Positions 20,285-29,416 of a stretch of DNA of 64,000 nt are shown here, piece by piece (position 1 is the stretch's first letter; the number at the start of each line of letters is the position of its first letter). Origin of the DNA: an uncultured Shewanella sp. (GTDB lineage: Bacteria; Pseudomonadota; Gammaproteobacteria; Enterobacterales; Shewanellaceae); the NCBI RefSeq assembly GCF_947495455.1, contig NZ_CANLZC010000002.1, positions 1 to 64,000 of the forward strand, written 5' to 3'. The notes under the pieces are model-generated. The model made no database searches. It was given only the letters and a program-made list of their open reading frames with translations, and was not told the DNA's origin. Made by a program: the position numbers and the translations under genes.

Positions 20285-20323
20285 AGCCAAGCCCATTGAA
20301 GTGTCAATATCAATCGGCTTGGC
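20285..20323 (+). terminator. Stem-loop after leuS
   Basis: An imperfect 14-bp stem pairs GCCAAGCC-c-ATTGA with TCAAT-c-GGCTTGGC about 50 bp past the leuS stop. The T-run is weak (AATATTAT), so it may terminate only part of the transcripts, or may protect the leuS mRNA 3' end. Confidence 0.5.
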
Positions 20324-20475
20324 AATATTATGATGGTAAGCGCCAATAGCACTATGATTAAATGAGCTTTTAGCTTACATTATTGTTTCATTACTGATAG
20401 GACTTAACGCTATTATTGATACTATTAAGCAGATACTATCAAGCATGGCTAAACCAAGGAATAACAATCACTCCT

Positions 20476-20970
20476 ATGCTCATCAAACGCATCATTACAA
20501 TCATTTTTTCATTCATTATCCTACTCTGTGCCGGTTGTGGATTTCGATTACAGGATAATTATCAGTTACCCACACAGTTAGAAACACTCAGCCTAACCAG
20601 TCCAGATCAGTACAGTGAATTAACCCGATTAATGAAAGAAAGATTACGACTTAATCAGGTTAACTTGGTTCCATCCGCAAACGATGTCGCCAGCTTACGT
20701 ATTATTAAAGATTCACTGGATCGCATGGTTTTATCGGTATACCCAACAGGTAGCGTTGCTGAATACGATCTCACCTACACTGTGCACTATGCCGTACAAC
20801 TTCCAAATGAAGAATCTCAACCTTTTACCGTTGAAATTCACCGTGAATACTTAGATAACCCCAGCGCAGCACTCGCTAAAAGCCGAGAACGAACCCTATT
20901 ACTAAAAGAAATGAGAATACAAGCCGCTGACCAAATAATACAACAGCTCTCTAGTATCGAAAGCAATTGA
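20476..20970 (+). CDS. lptE: LPS-assembly lipoprotein LptE
   Basis: A 164-aa outer-membrane lipoprotein that plugs the LptD translocon during LPS export. It has a lipoprotein signal (hydrophobic run then LLCAGC lipobox, mature Cys near residue 21), then the GFRLQDNYQLP start typical of LptE/RlpB. I chose the ATG at 20476 because it puts the signal peptide at the N-terminus. The AAGGA site lies 15 bases upstream, which is long. Between leuS and holA, as in E. coli. Confidence 0.93.
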   Translation: MLIKRIITIIFSFIILLCAGCGFRLQDNYQLPTQLETLSLTSPDQYSELTRLMKERLRLNQVNLVPSANDVASLRIIKDSLDRMVLSVYPTGSVAEYDLTYTVHYAVQLPNEESQPFTVEIHREYLDNPSAALAKSRERTLLLKEMRIQAADQIIQQLSSIESN

Positions 20971-21064
20971 TTTGAATATACACAGATGACCTTTAGCCGT
21001 AACAAAATAAGCCTAAAATCAAGCCAGAGGGCAGTATCACTCTGTGCTGTATGAGAGCCAATCG

Positions 21065-22093
21065 ATGAGAGTTTACCCGGATCAAATTAATAAGCACCTC
21101 TCGCCATTAAAACAATGTTATATGGTGTTTGGTGATGATCCTTGGTTGTGTGAAACAACACGCAGTCAAATATTACAAAAAGCCAAGAAACAAGGTTTTG
21201 ATGAAAATATTCAATTAATCCAAGACAATCAATTTAATTGGCAAGACTTATACGAGCAGTGGCATACATTAAGTCTATTTTCTAGCCGCCGCATCATTGA
21301 ACTCAGCCTTCCTCAAGTCAAGCCGGGAGCACAAGGTAGTGCAATGTTACAATCTGTGCTTAAAGTACCCAATCCTGATATTTTACTCATACTCACAGGC
21401 CCTAAACTGGCCATGGAGCAAACGAAAAGTAAGTGGTTCAAACTTCTTGATGAAAAAGGCATATTTATCCCTTGTCAAACACCAGAAGGCGCCCAATTTC
21501 AACGTTGGCTCATTGAACGTATTCATCATTTTAATTTGCAAGTCGATAGTGATGCACAAAAAATGCTGACTAGCCTTTATGAAGGTAATTTATTAGCCGC
21601 GGATCAAGCATTACAGCTGCTCACTCTTCTCAGCCCCAATCAAGCTATTAACAGCCAAGATCTTGAAGAATATTTTGTCAATCAATCTCGTTTTAGTGTT
21701 TTTCAACTCATCGATACTCTTTTATATAACAAACAAGCAAAAGCCCAACATATACTCGTTCAGCTCAAAGCTGAAGGCGTTGCCATGCCCATAGTGTTAT
21801 GGCATCTATTTCAAGAGCTCACTAAATTATCACAATTAAAAGCCGCCCAAGAAGATAAAAAATCATTACAGCCCCTGTGGGGACAACTGCGCATTTGGGA
21901 TAAGAAAAAATCGGCTTATCAGGCAAGTTTATCTCGGCTATCATTATCTCAAATAGAGCATTTATTGGTCAGTACATCAGCATTGGAAATAAAGCTAAAA
22001 CAACAAGGCCATGAAGATTGGGTTGCTTTAAGTCACCTATGTTTATTATTTGACCCTCAATCTCACTCCCACTTGGCTCATATCAAAATATGA
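21065..22093 (+). CDS. holA: DNA polymerase III delta subunit
   Basis: A 342-aa clamp-loader delta subunit that opens the beta sliding clamp. The N-terminus MRVYPDQINKHL and the CYMVFGDDPWLC stretch are family-typical. The ATG at 21065 is preferred over a GTG seven codons upstream. It lies between lptE and nadD, the standard order. Confidence 0.95.
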   Translation: MRVYPDQINKHLSPLKQCYMVFGDDPWLCETTRSQILQKAKKQGFDENIQLIQDNQFNWQDLYEQWHTLSLFSSRRIIELSLPQVKPGAQGSAMLQSVLKVPNPDILLILTGPKLAMEQTKSKWFKLLDEKGIFIPCQTPEGAQFQRWLIERIHHFNLQVDSDAQKMLTSLYEGNLLAADQALQLLTLLSPNQAINSQDLEEYFVNQSRFSVFQLIDTLLYNKQAKAQHILVQLKAEGVAMPIVLWHLFQELTKLSQLKAAQEDKKSLQPLWGQLRIWDKKKSAYQASLSRLSLSQIEHLLVSTSALEIKLKQQGHEDWVALSHLCLLFDPQSHSHLAHIKI

Positions 22094-22145
22094 TTTTGAT
22101 ATCGTTAAAGTTAATAATATGACCCATCTCATTTAGGAACTTGTC

Positions 22146-22769
22146 ATGCATATAGGTATATTAGGTGGAACCTTTGACCCTCTTCATTTTGGGCATATTC
22201 GTCCAGCCCAAACGGCACTCAAAACATTAGCACTTGATGAAATTTGGTTAATGCCAAATCATATTCCTCCCCACAAAGATAAAACGCTTGTTACAACCCA
22301 AGATAGACTCAATATGGTACGGCAAACATGCCAAACATTAAATCATTTCACACTTTGTGATTTAGAAGCAAAACGTGAATCTCCATCTTATACTGTCACT
22401 AGCCTTAAACAGTTAATCCATGATTACCCTGAACATACATTTTATTTTCTAATGGGTATGGACTCTTTCTTATCTTTGCCTAAATGGTATCAATGGAAAC
22501 ATCTTTTCACTTTATGTCACTTGGTCATTTGTCAACGCCCTAATAACCCTTTAACAGAAACGGACTCAATATTTCCTGAGTATAAAAAACGTTTATCAAC
22601 AAGCATCAAACCACAACAAAAAAGTGGCCTCATTTATCATGTTGATGTTGAAGCACAACCCTATTCTTCAACTACAATTCGCCAACAAATCAAACAAAAC
22701 ATGATAGATAAATCAGCTATGCCAACCCCTGTTTACCATTACATCAAAGCACATCACTTATATCAATAA
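22146..22769 (+). CDS. nadD: Nicotinate-nucleotide adenylyltransferase
   Basis: A 207-aa nucleotidyltransferase that makes deamido-NAD from nicotinate mononucleotide and ATP. It has the GGTFDPLHFGHI substrate-binding motif at the N-terminus and the SSTTIRQ motif near the C-terminus. The usual next gene, rsfS, is absent here: 560 bp of AT-rich sequence follows. Confidence 0.97.
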   Translation: MHIGILGGTFDPLHFGHIRPAQTALKTLALDEIWLMPNHIPPHKDKTLVTTQDRLNMVRQTCQTLNHFTLCDLEAKRESPSYTVTSLKQLIHDYPEHTFYFLMGMDSFLSLPKWYQWKHLFTLCHLVICQRPNNPLTETDSIFPEYKKRLSTSIKPQQKSGLIYHVDVEAQPYSSTTIRQQIKQNMIDKSAMPTPVYHYIKAHHLYQ

Positions 22770-23329
22770 TATTGTTTACAGGATTGAAATCCTAAAATTT
22801 AACAAAAATTAACACGACAAAATATATAGCATAAGACGATTGAGTCTATAAATAAAAAACACATCATGCCACTTAAAAGGCTAAAGTTTATTAGAGTTTA
22901 AGATAATTCAAACATAAAATCCCCCTTAAACACAAAATAAGCTTTAGCGAACGCTTATATTGATATGAATGAAACCATCATGATCGATATTTAATGCAAT
23001 ATGCATTGAACTCAGATACATAAAGGATTACTCTTAGCATACTTTAAATGGGACTCTCTTCTAGGCACCATTTTAAATATTTATTATCAATGCTATTCCT
23101 ATAATATTTTATCTGTATTTGATTACTTTTTTGATAGTATTTTAATATTGCACTCATTAGCCAGTTAACACTTTATATTAAAACAACTCACAGACTATAC
23201 GCAATCATCAAATATTCAATACAGACATCAAAAGCAATAGTCTTGAAAGCATTTTCTACATATCGAAGATATCAGCTCGAAAAGAGAAGAGATTAATACC
23301 TTTCTCTATTTTCATTGTAGGGGGATGAG
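22770..23329. other. AT-rich intergenic region after nadD, no gene seen
   Basis: This 560-bp region is markedly richer in A and T than the flanking housekeeping genes. I find no tRNA, intact small gene or clear terminator in it. The last 15 bp contain GGGGATGA, which serves as the ribosome site of the next gene. It marks the junction between conserved and accessory sequence. Confidence 0.6.
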
Positions 23330-24100
23330 ATGAGCCAAGCCGCACTAATAACAGAAGACACAACAGAAGACACAACAGAAGACACAACAGAAGACACTCA
23401 AAATACCGAAGACGAAACCACCACGGAAGAAGGTGAAAACAATGAAGAAGAAAGCAGTGAAAGCGAGGAAGAAGAAAGCTGGCAGGAGCATGAAGATCCA
23501 ACACACTTCTCTGTAGCAGGGCTTAGAATACAAGCTGAAAACAGCCAAACCACCATAGTAGGCAATGAAACTAAAACCGTATTTGGCTCCGAAGAATGGT
23601 CCACCTTTGGCTTTGATATGCGTTTAAGAATGGGTGGTGCACTTGAAATCGATGCACTTGAAGCGACTCTCAGCATTGGCGTCAAAAGTGGTGAATTTGT
23701 CATTGAAGATGGAAAAATAGTATCAGAAGAAACAAAGTTTGCCGCAGAAGTCACAGAAGTGATGGAATCTAAAATCCATGCTATCGATAGTAATATTGAA
23801 TTCAACAATGAATTAATCCGCAACAATGCTAACGAATTAGACGTCGCCGATAATATGTTCAGGACGGTCAATGCTCGCATTGATGTTACCGATAATCATC
23901 TACAAACAACCAATCAAAGAGTCGATATAATAGATGCTCAAGTTGCAACAGTTACAACAAAATTAGAGACTGTTGATACAAACTTGGAAGATATAGCCAA
24001 CCGCGTCTGTACCGCTGGTGTTGTATTAAATGAATATGGTTCTGAGATCAGTAGTGGTGATGTATCACTTCAAGACATAGGGCTTATCATGATGGGCTAA
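23330..24100 (+). CDS. Unrecognised acidic repeat and coiled-coil protein
   Basis: A 256-aa soluble protein with no signal peptide. Residues 8-60 are almost wholly acidic and Thr/Ser, beginning with four TEDT units encoded by an identical 12-bp tandem repeat. A mixed beta-rich middle (about 60-140, with GLRIQAE and RMGGALEI) is followed by heptad-like sequence with repeating ANELDVAD / ARIDVTD / QRVDIID / TKLETVD units (about 155-225), suggesting a trimeric coiled coil as in fibre or spike proteins. I recognise no family. It could be a fibre, a scaffold or a secreted-particle accessory protein. A strong GGGGATGA ribosome site supports the start. Confidence 0.65.
   Translation: MSQAALITEDTTEDTTEDTTEDTQNTEDETTTEEGENNEEESSESEEEESWQEHEDPTHFSVAGLRIQAENSQTTIVGNETKTVFGSEEWSTFGFDMRLRMGGALEIDALEATLSIGVKSGEFVIEDGKIVSEETKFAAEVTEVMESKIHAIDSNIEFNNELIRNNANELDVADNMFRTVNARIDVTDNHLQTTNQRVDIIDAQVATVTTKLETVDTNLEDIANRVCTAGVVLNEYGSEISSGDVSLQDIGLIMMG
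23352..23397 (+). repeat. In-frame 12-bp tandem repeat (TEDT units)
   Basis: The unit GAAGACACAACA is repeated three times without mismatch, followed by a diverging partial unit. Each unit adds Glu-Asp-Thr-Thr, so copy-number change would alter the acidic tail without shifting the frame. Confidence 0.85.
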
Positions 24101-24370
24101 AAAATCCCTATAAACTCATATGCACTAGCTTATATCCTCTCAGGCTGTCATCTTATTATCTATTATTAATAAGTGATAATACCTGAATGGATATGAGCAT
24201 CTCAATACTTCATTTTACTGGCTCAGACCTGCTCCGCCACAACATCTTCTTATTTTCCGTTCCGTTATAAAATCGATAACAAATAAAGAGAAACAATCCA
24301 TTTTAAGCTAAGATTAAACTACCCTTCGCCCGTCATAAAGTCATAAAACTTAACCTATACATAGACTCAA

Positions 24371-25690
24371 ATGGATTTAAAATGGGTAACAAAAAAAATG
24401 AATAAGGAAAAAGAAACCAGTTTTTTTCATCGCACGACCACCATAATGATTATCACGGTTCTCAGTAAATACATTACGGTTTATGCCTTTAATGTAGGGC
24501 TTGCACGCCTTCTCTCCCCTGAGGATTATGGTGACTATAAAGTCGCTGAAACTTTCGTCAGTCTCGCCAGTATTCCCGTATTAATGGGCGGTGCAGGAGC
24601 AGCGCTCAAGTTTTTACCTCTGGCTTTTAAAGAATCAAACCTTGAACTGATCTGGGAGTATACCCGTTTTTACCTCATTACTGTCCTGACACTTTCTTTT
24701 CTCTTAGCCTTAATAACCTTAAATGTTTCAATACATTTTCTCGAAAATACCAGCTTTGGTCATCACCATCCTCTTGTTTATGCTACAGCCATCGTTCCCG
24801 TCATGGCCATTACTGTGCTGATTGGTAGTGTATTCCAATCCAAAAACATGATTTATATGACTATCTTTCCAAGGTGGATATTTTATCCTATTTTGAAATT
24901 GGGGTTAATATTAGCCATATACGCTTTTGTTGGAAAACTGACCGATTCATGGGCGATCATGATTGCTTTTACCGCCATACTGATCATCCTTTTCTACCTA
25001 TTAGTTCAAGTGAAAAAACTGGGGATCATACAACTTAAAAAGATTAAAAACCCCACCTCTCCCCTCATTTGGCTAAAAATATCGATTCCTATGATGTTAC
25101 TGTTTTTTCTACAACGCACCTTAAATCAAGTTGATATTTATATGATTGAAATCTTCGGTAAAGAAGATGCTGTCGGGCATTTTGCTGCAGCACAGATCAC
25201 TGTCATGGTCTTGTTTGCCATACAATCTTCTTTTATGATTATTTTCGATCCCTTGATGACCCCAGCCCTAAAAGAGGGCATGCATGAAGTTAAAAAGTTA
25301 AATGCAAAGGGCTTTAGAGTACTACTCTTCTCCACTCTACCCATAGGTACTTTACTTTTTTTATTTCCTGGCCCTATCTTATCTGTGTTTGGTCACAATG
25401 CGCCAGAAGCCGCAATCGCATTGCAAATTCTTGTTCCGGGCTATCTTTTTAGCGCCTTGTTTGCCATGCCTTATTCTTGGTTACAATATTCAGGTCGAGA
25501 AAAAAGTGTGGCACTGATTATGTTCATCTGTGTCTCATTAAGCGTTATTCTGGATGGATTACTGATCCCGGATTATGGCATTCAGGGCGCTGCAATAGCG
25601 ACAACTGCAATGTTCGTTTTGACCTTTATCATACTGAGTATTATGGTTAAACGGCATTTAGGGATTTATCCTTGGTCCAGAGCCAGTTGA
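24371..25690 (+). CDS. Oligosaccharide flippase-family membrane protein (Wzx-like)
   Basis: A 439-aa integral membrane protein with about 12 hydrophobic segments spread along its length. It has the LARLLSPEDYGDYKVAETFV motif near residue 38-57, characteristic of the polysaccharide transporter branch of the MATE/MOP superfamily. These proteins flip lipid-linked sugars across the inner membrane. No glycosyltransferases are adjacent, so the substrate is unknown and it may belong with a locus elsewhere. An ATG nine codons downstream (24398) could be the true start. Confidence 0.82.
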   Translation: MDLKWVTKKMNKEKETSFFHRTTTIMIITVLSKYITVYAFNVGLARLLSPEDYGDYKVAETFVSLASIPVLMGGAGAALKFLPLAFKESNLELIWEYTRFYLITVLTLSFLLALITLNVSIHFLENTSFGHHHPLVYATAIVPVMAITVLIGSVFQSKNMIYMTIFPRWIFYPILKLGLILAIYAFVGKLTDSWAIMIAFTAILIILFYLLVQVKKLGIIQLKKIKNPTSPLIWLKISIPMMLLFFLQRTLNQVDIYMIEIFGKEDAVGHFAAAQITVMVLFAIQSSFMIIFDPLMTPALKEGMHEVKKLNAKGFRVLLFSTLPIGTLLFLFPGPILSVFGHNAPEAAIALQILVPGYLFSALFAMPYSWLQYSGREKSVALIMFICVSLSVILDGLLIPDYGIQGAAIATTAMFVLTFIILSIMVKRHLGIYPWSRAS

Positions 25691-25710
25691 ACTTTGCGAA
25701 TCAAATTATA

Positions 25711-25823
25711 AAACTTGTTTTATTCGCAAGAAAAAAGGGACCAAATAACCTCCCCTTTCTTTAAACAAAGAGGCGGCCAAGTAAAAGTAAAAGTAAAAGT
25801 AAAAGTAAAAGTAAAACAAGTTT
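25711..25823. repeat. Nested palindromic intergenic element, copy A
   Basis: A 113-bp element bounded by the inverted repeat AAACTTGTTTTA (25711-25722) / TAAAACAAGTTT (25812-25823). The inner hairpin CCTTTCTTTAAACAAAGAGG is near 25754-25773. It has the same outer and inner architecture as 31966-32062. Its 3' arm contains an expanded GTAAAA hexamer. A further shared stretch, ACACAAGCTCYGCCTTG, lies downstream of both copies (about 25935 and 32171). Confidence 0.75.
25781..25816. repeat. GTAAAA hexamer microsatellite, six copies
   Basis: Six perfect consecutive GTAAAA units lie inside the right arm of palindromic element A. The related element at 31966 has a single unit at the corresponding place. 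Noncoding, between the flippase and gabT 3' ends. Confidence 0.92.
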
Positions 25824-26001
25824 AACTTGCTCCGACTTTAAAAAAGAATAAAAGATCACTTTCGAATGTTTTGTTGATATTATCAATATCTTAACTGAAT
25901 TACCGTGAGTGAGAGACTAAGTCGAAAATGATTACACAAGCTCCGCCTTGCATAGAAAAGCACAAATGTTTATAAAAATCATCTCAAAAGATAAACAAGC
26001 C

Positions 26002-27270
26002 CTAAGGTAAAATAGCCTCAAAACTCATCCTTAATATCGCCATTCCTTGGGCAATTTGTTCATCAGTCGCTGTCAAAGGGACGAGTAATCGTAGAACATT
26101 ACCGTATGTCCCACAAGCAAGTAAAATCAGTCCTCGTTCTCTCGCTTCAATCAATATTTGACGACAATAATCCGGTTTAGGTATACCGTCTTCCATTAAC
26201 TCAACGGCCACCATAGCCCCTAACCCACGAATATCAGCAATTTGAGGAGTAACGGCTTGTATTTCCCTTAAAGATTGCTTCATTATGTCACCTATAGCAT
26301 AAGAGCGCTCCAGTAATTTCTCTTGTTTAAATATCTCCATCACTGCAAGTGCTGCTGCACAGGCAATAGGACTTCCCCCGTAAGTTCCTCCCAAACCGCC
26401 TGGTTGAATACTGTCCATGACTTCCGCTCTGCCTGTGATCCCAGATAAAGGAAAACCTCCCGCAATAGATTTAGCAAAAGTGCAAATATCGGCGCATACC
26501 CCCATTTGTTCCATAGCAAAAAAAGTCCCTGTACGACCCGCCCCTGTTTGCACTTCATCCGCTATCAACAGTATCCCTTCTCGATCGCACAGCGTCCTCA
26601 AACGCTGCATAAATGCGGAACTCGCAATATAAAAGCCTCCTTCTCCTTGTACTGGCTCAATAATAATGGCAGCAATATCATTTGGCGCAGCATCATTTTT
26701 AAAAATGCGCTCAATGGAAGCTATCGCATCATCCTCTGACACGCCATGCAGTGAGCACGGAAAATCAGCTCGATAAACTCCCCCTGGCATCAACCCCATG
26801 CCTTCACTATAGGGAGACACTTTACCCGTTAAGGCTAATGCGGCTAACGTTCGACCATGATAAGCAGAAGTAAATGCAATAACCCCCGCACGTTGAGTAT
26901 AAGCACGCGCAACCTTAACAGCATTTTCAACCGCTTCAGAACCACTATTAAATAAAGCGGTTTTTTTATCAAAAGCCCCCGGCACGAGTGCGTTCACTTT
27001 TTCACACACTTCAATATAAGGCTCATAGCCCAATACCATAAAACAGGTATGTGAAAAACGTTCCAATTGTGCAATCACAGCCTGCTTAACATCAGGATGC
27101 ACATGCCCAGTATTGAGCACTGCGATGCCTCCTGAAAAATCGATAAATTCTCGCCCCTCAACATCCCATATTGTCGCATTCTTAGCTCTATCGACATAAA
27201 AAGGATGGATTTGCGCTACCCCATTAGCAACAGCCTGTTTTCGACGTAAATTCAGTTCATCGTTGGTCAT
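26002..27270 (-). CDS. gabT: 4-aminobutyrate aminotransferase
   Basis: A 422-aa class III PLP-dependent aminotransferase that moves the amino group of GABA to 2-oxoglutarate, giving succinate semialdehyde. Visible are FNSGSEAVENAVK, SAYHGRTLAAL, the Asp of LIADEVQTGAGRTG, and the PLP-binding Lys in FAKSIAGG. Length and landmarks are normal for GabT. It follows gabD by 24 bp on the same strand, so the pair form an operon that converts GABA to succinate. Confidence 0.93.
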   Translation of the reverse strand: MTNDELNLRRKQAVANGVAQIHPFYVDRAKNATIWDVEGREFIDFSGGIAVLNTGHVHPDVKQAVIAQLERFSHTCFMVLGYEPYIEVCEKVNALVPGAFDKKTALFNSGSEAVENAVKVARAYTQRAGVIAFTSAYHGRTLAALALTGKVSPYSEGMGLMPGGVYRADFPCSLHGVSEDDAIASIERIFKNDAAPNDIAAIIIEPVQGEGGFYIASSAFMQRLRTLCDREGILLIADEVQTGAGRTGTFFAMEQMGVCADICTFAKSIAGGFPLSGITGRAEVMDSIQPGGLGGTYGGSPIACAAALAVMEIFKQEKLLERSYAIGDIMKQSLREIQAVTPQIADIRGLGAMVAVELMEDGIPKPDYCRQILIEARERGLILLACGTYGNVLRLLVPLTATDEQIAQGMAILRMSFEAILP

Positions 27271-27294
27271 ATTACTGTCCTTTTAATATTCCCC

Positions 27295-28743
27295 TTAAAC
27301 AGACATGCAAATATATTTCATTTCAAGATATTCATCGATTCCATGTCTTGAGCCTTCTCTACCTAGACCCGATGACTTTATTCCGCCAAAAGGGGCAACT
27401 TCAGTTGAAATAATCCCTGTATTCACACCGACCATGCCATATTCTAAGGCTTCTGCGACGCGCCAAATCAAGGAAATATCCCTTCCATAAAAATACGCAG
27501 CCAACCCATACTCTGTATCATTGGCTTGATGGATCACTTCTTCAACATCACTAAACTTAAATAAAGGTGCAATAGGTCCAAATGTTTCCTCGGTTGCAAA
27601 CAACATACGGCCATCGACATGAGTCAAAATACAAGGAGAAACAAAATTTCCTCCTAAATCAATTGCATCATGTGTTGGTACATGCTTTGCTCCCTTAGCC
27701 AGAGCATCATTTAAATGATACTTAACTTTCTCAACAGCCGCTTGATTAATCAAAGGACCAATTGTCACGCCATCTTTAGTTCCAGAGCCTACTTTCAATT
27801 GAGCCACAGCAAGCGCAAATTTCTCTACAAAAAGATCATAAACATTCTCTTGAATATAAAATCGATTTGCACACACACAGGTTTGCCCTGCATTACGGTA
27901 TTTAGCGACCATAGCACCTTCAACAGCCGCATCAATATCCGCATCATTAAACACAATAAATGGTGCATTGCCTCCCAGTTCCAGCGACATTTTCTTAATG
28001 GTTGGCGCACATTGTTGCATTAACTTCATTCCAATGGGAGTCGATCCTGTAAAGGACAGTTTTTTTACATTTGGACTCTGGCAAAGCCGCTGCCCCACCT
28101 TAACAGCATCGCCCGTCACAACATTAAACACCCCTTTTGGAATGCCCGCTCGGTGGGCAAGCTCAGCCAGCGCTAATGCGGTTAACGGTGTATCTGGCGC
28201 GGGTTTAACCACCATAGTACAACCCGCAGCCAAGGCGGGAGCCGCTTTTCTGGTGATCATTGCTGCTGGAAAGTTCCAAGGCGTAATAGCGGCTGTCACT
28301 CCAATTGATTGCTTGATAACCAATAAGCGTTTATCGACTTGATGACCCGGTATCGTCTCTCCGTAAACCCGCTTAGCCTCCTCTGCAAACCATTCAATGA
28401 AAGAAGCAGCATAGTTAACTTCTCCTCTTGCCTCTGCAAGCGGTTTCCCTTGTTCAGTGGTCATCAATAACGCTAAATCTTCTTTATGCTCCATTAATAA
28501 CGAGAACCAAACTTTCAAAATTGCACTTCGTTCCTGGGCCGCCAAAGCACGCCAAGAGTTTAATGCTTGTGTTGCTGCATCTATTGCTCTTTGTGTTTCC
28601 ACTTCTTCCATAATAGGTACATGCGCGATAATCTGATTATCGAATGGATTAACAACAGATTGACGCTTTTTACTATCAGCATCTTGCCAAAAACCATTGA
28701 TATAGCATTGCTCTCGCAATAATTTTGGATCTCGTAATTGCAC
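27295..28743 (-). CDS. gabD: Succinate-semialdehyde dehydrogenase [NAD(P)+]
   Basis: A 482-aa aldehyde dehydrogenase that oxidises succinate semialdehyde to succinate. Conserved features are TPWNFPAAMITRK, the cofactor loop FTGSTPIG, catalytic Glu in LELGGNAP and nucleophile Cys in NAGQTCVCANRF. I chose the GTG at 28743 because GGAGAT lies 4 bases upstream and the resulting length equals that of E. coli GabD; the frame remains open a further 99 bp upstream. Transcribed with gabT. Confidence 0.94.
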   Translation of the reverse strand: MQLRDPKLLREQCYINGFWQDADSKKRQSVVNPFDNQIIAHVPIMEEVETQRAIDAATQALNSWRALAAQERSAILKVWFSLLMEHKEDLALLMTTEQGKPLAEARGEVNYAASFIEWFAEEAKRVYGETIPGHQVDKRLLVIKQSIGVTAAITPWNFPAAMITRKAAPALAAGCTMVVKPAPDTPLTALALAELAHRAGIPKGVFNVVTGDAVKVGQRLCQSPNVKKLSFTGSTPIGMKLMQQCAPTIKKMSLELGGNAPFIVFNDADIDAAVEGAMVAKYRNAGQTCVCANRFYIQENVYDLFVEKFALAVAQLKVGSGTKDGVTIGPLINQAAVEKVKYHLNDALAKGAKHVPTHDAIDLGGNFVSPCILTHVDGRMLFATEETFGPIAPLFKFSDVEEVIHQANDTEYGLAAYFYGRDISLIWRVAEALEYGMVGVNTGIISTEVAPFGGIKSSGLGREGSRHGIDEYLEMKYICMSV

Positions 28744-28888
28744 GAATATCTCCTTAGATAAGTAATCTATATAGCTTAGCTCAAACACAACTAAAAGGTA
28801 TTGATGGTATACCGATAACAAGAAAATAAAGAACAAACACACTAATTTTTTGTAGGTACTTTATCTGACTAAGAAGATCTGTATATAC

Positions 28889-28978
28889 TCAAAGGATTTA
28901 AAAATAACGCTCGATGATATTCAATAAGTAAAGTCAAAGGATTTAAAAATATTGCTCGATAATATTCAATAAATAAAG
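28889..28978. repeat. 45-bp tandem duplication upstream of gabD
   Basis: Two consecutive 45-bp copies beginning TCAAAGGATTTAAAAATA, differing at about five positions. They lie between the gabD and DUF3634 gene starts, so either promoter could overlap them. The remainder of the 288-bp gap shows nothing else. Confidence 0.85.
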
Positions 28979-29031
28979 TCAAATAGACGCTAATAAAGTG
29001 AATCACATTTTAAAGTCAAAAGGAAACGACA

Positions 29032-29376
29032 ATGACCCTGACCATATTAAAAATTGCTTTTGTTTTACTGGGAGTCGCCCTTATTTACTTACTGATTTTC
29101 AGTGGTAAAAAAGGGTTAGTGTTATTTGAAATGCATTTTAAAGACGGGCGGCTAGCGTCTCATAAAGGCAAAATTCCAGAAAAGTTTGAAAAAGAATGCC
29201 GAAGTATTGCCAAGTCTGAAAAGCTTACCTGCACAATTCGATGTGAGCGATTAAACAATGTAAGATTAAATATCTCAGCAAATGTCAATAGTGCCACTAC
29301 CCAAAGAATAAGAAACCTATTTCCTTTTGAATATTATGAAAAGAAACAAGTCGATCACAGTAAAAAATCAAGTTAA
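29032..29376 (+). CDS. DUF3634-like small membrane-anchored protein
   Basis: A 114-aa protein with one N-terminal membrane helix (about residues 5-24, ending before SGKKGLVLFEM) and a soluble basic C-terminal domain, MHFKDGRLASHKGKIPEKF. It resembles small DUF3634 proteins of Shewanella and Vibrio, whose function is unknown. The ribosome site AAAGGAAACGAC precedes the ATG. Confidence 0.72.
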   Translation: MTLTILKIAFVLLGVALIYLLIFSGKKGLVLFEMHFKDGRLASHKGKIPEKFEKECRSIAKSEKLTCTIRCERLNNVRLNISANVNSATTQRIRNLFPFEYYEKKQVDHSKKSS

Positions 29377-29416
29377 CAAGCGATACAAACCTATTGATGA
29401 AAGGATTGAGACCCCA

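Noticed and set aside
23256..23548. Leu/Cys-rich minus-strand frames opposite the acidic repeat protein
   Set aside because: They arise from antisense reading of the GAA/GAC-rich repeat; no ribosome site.
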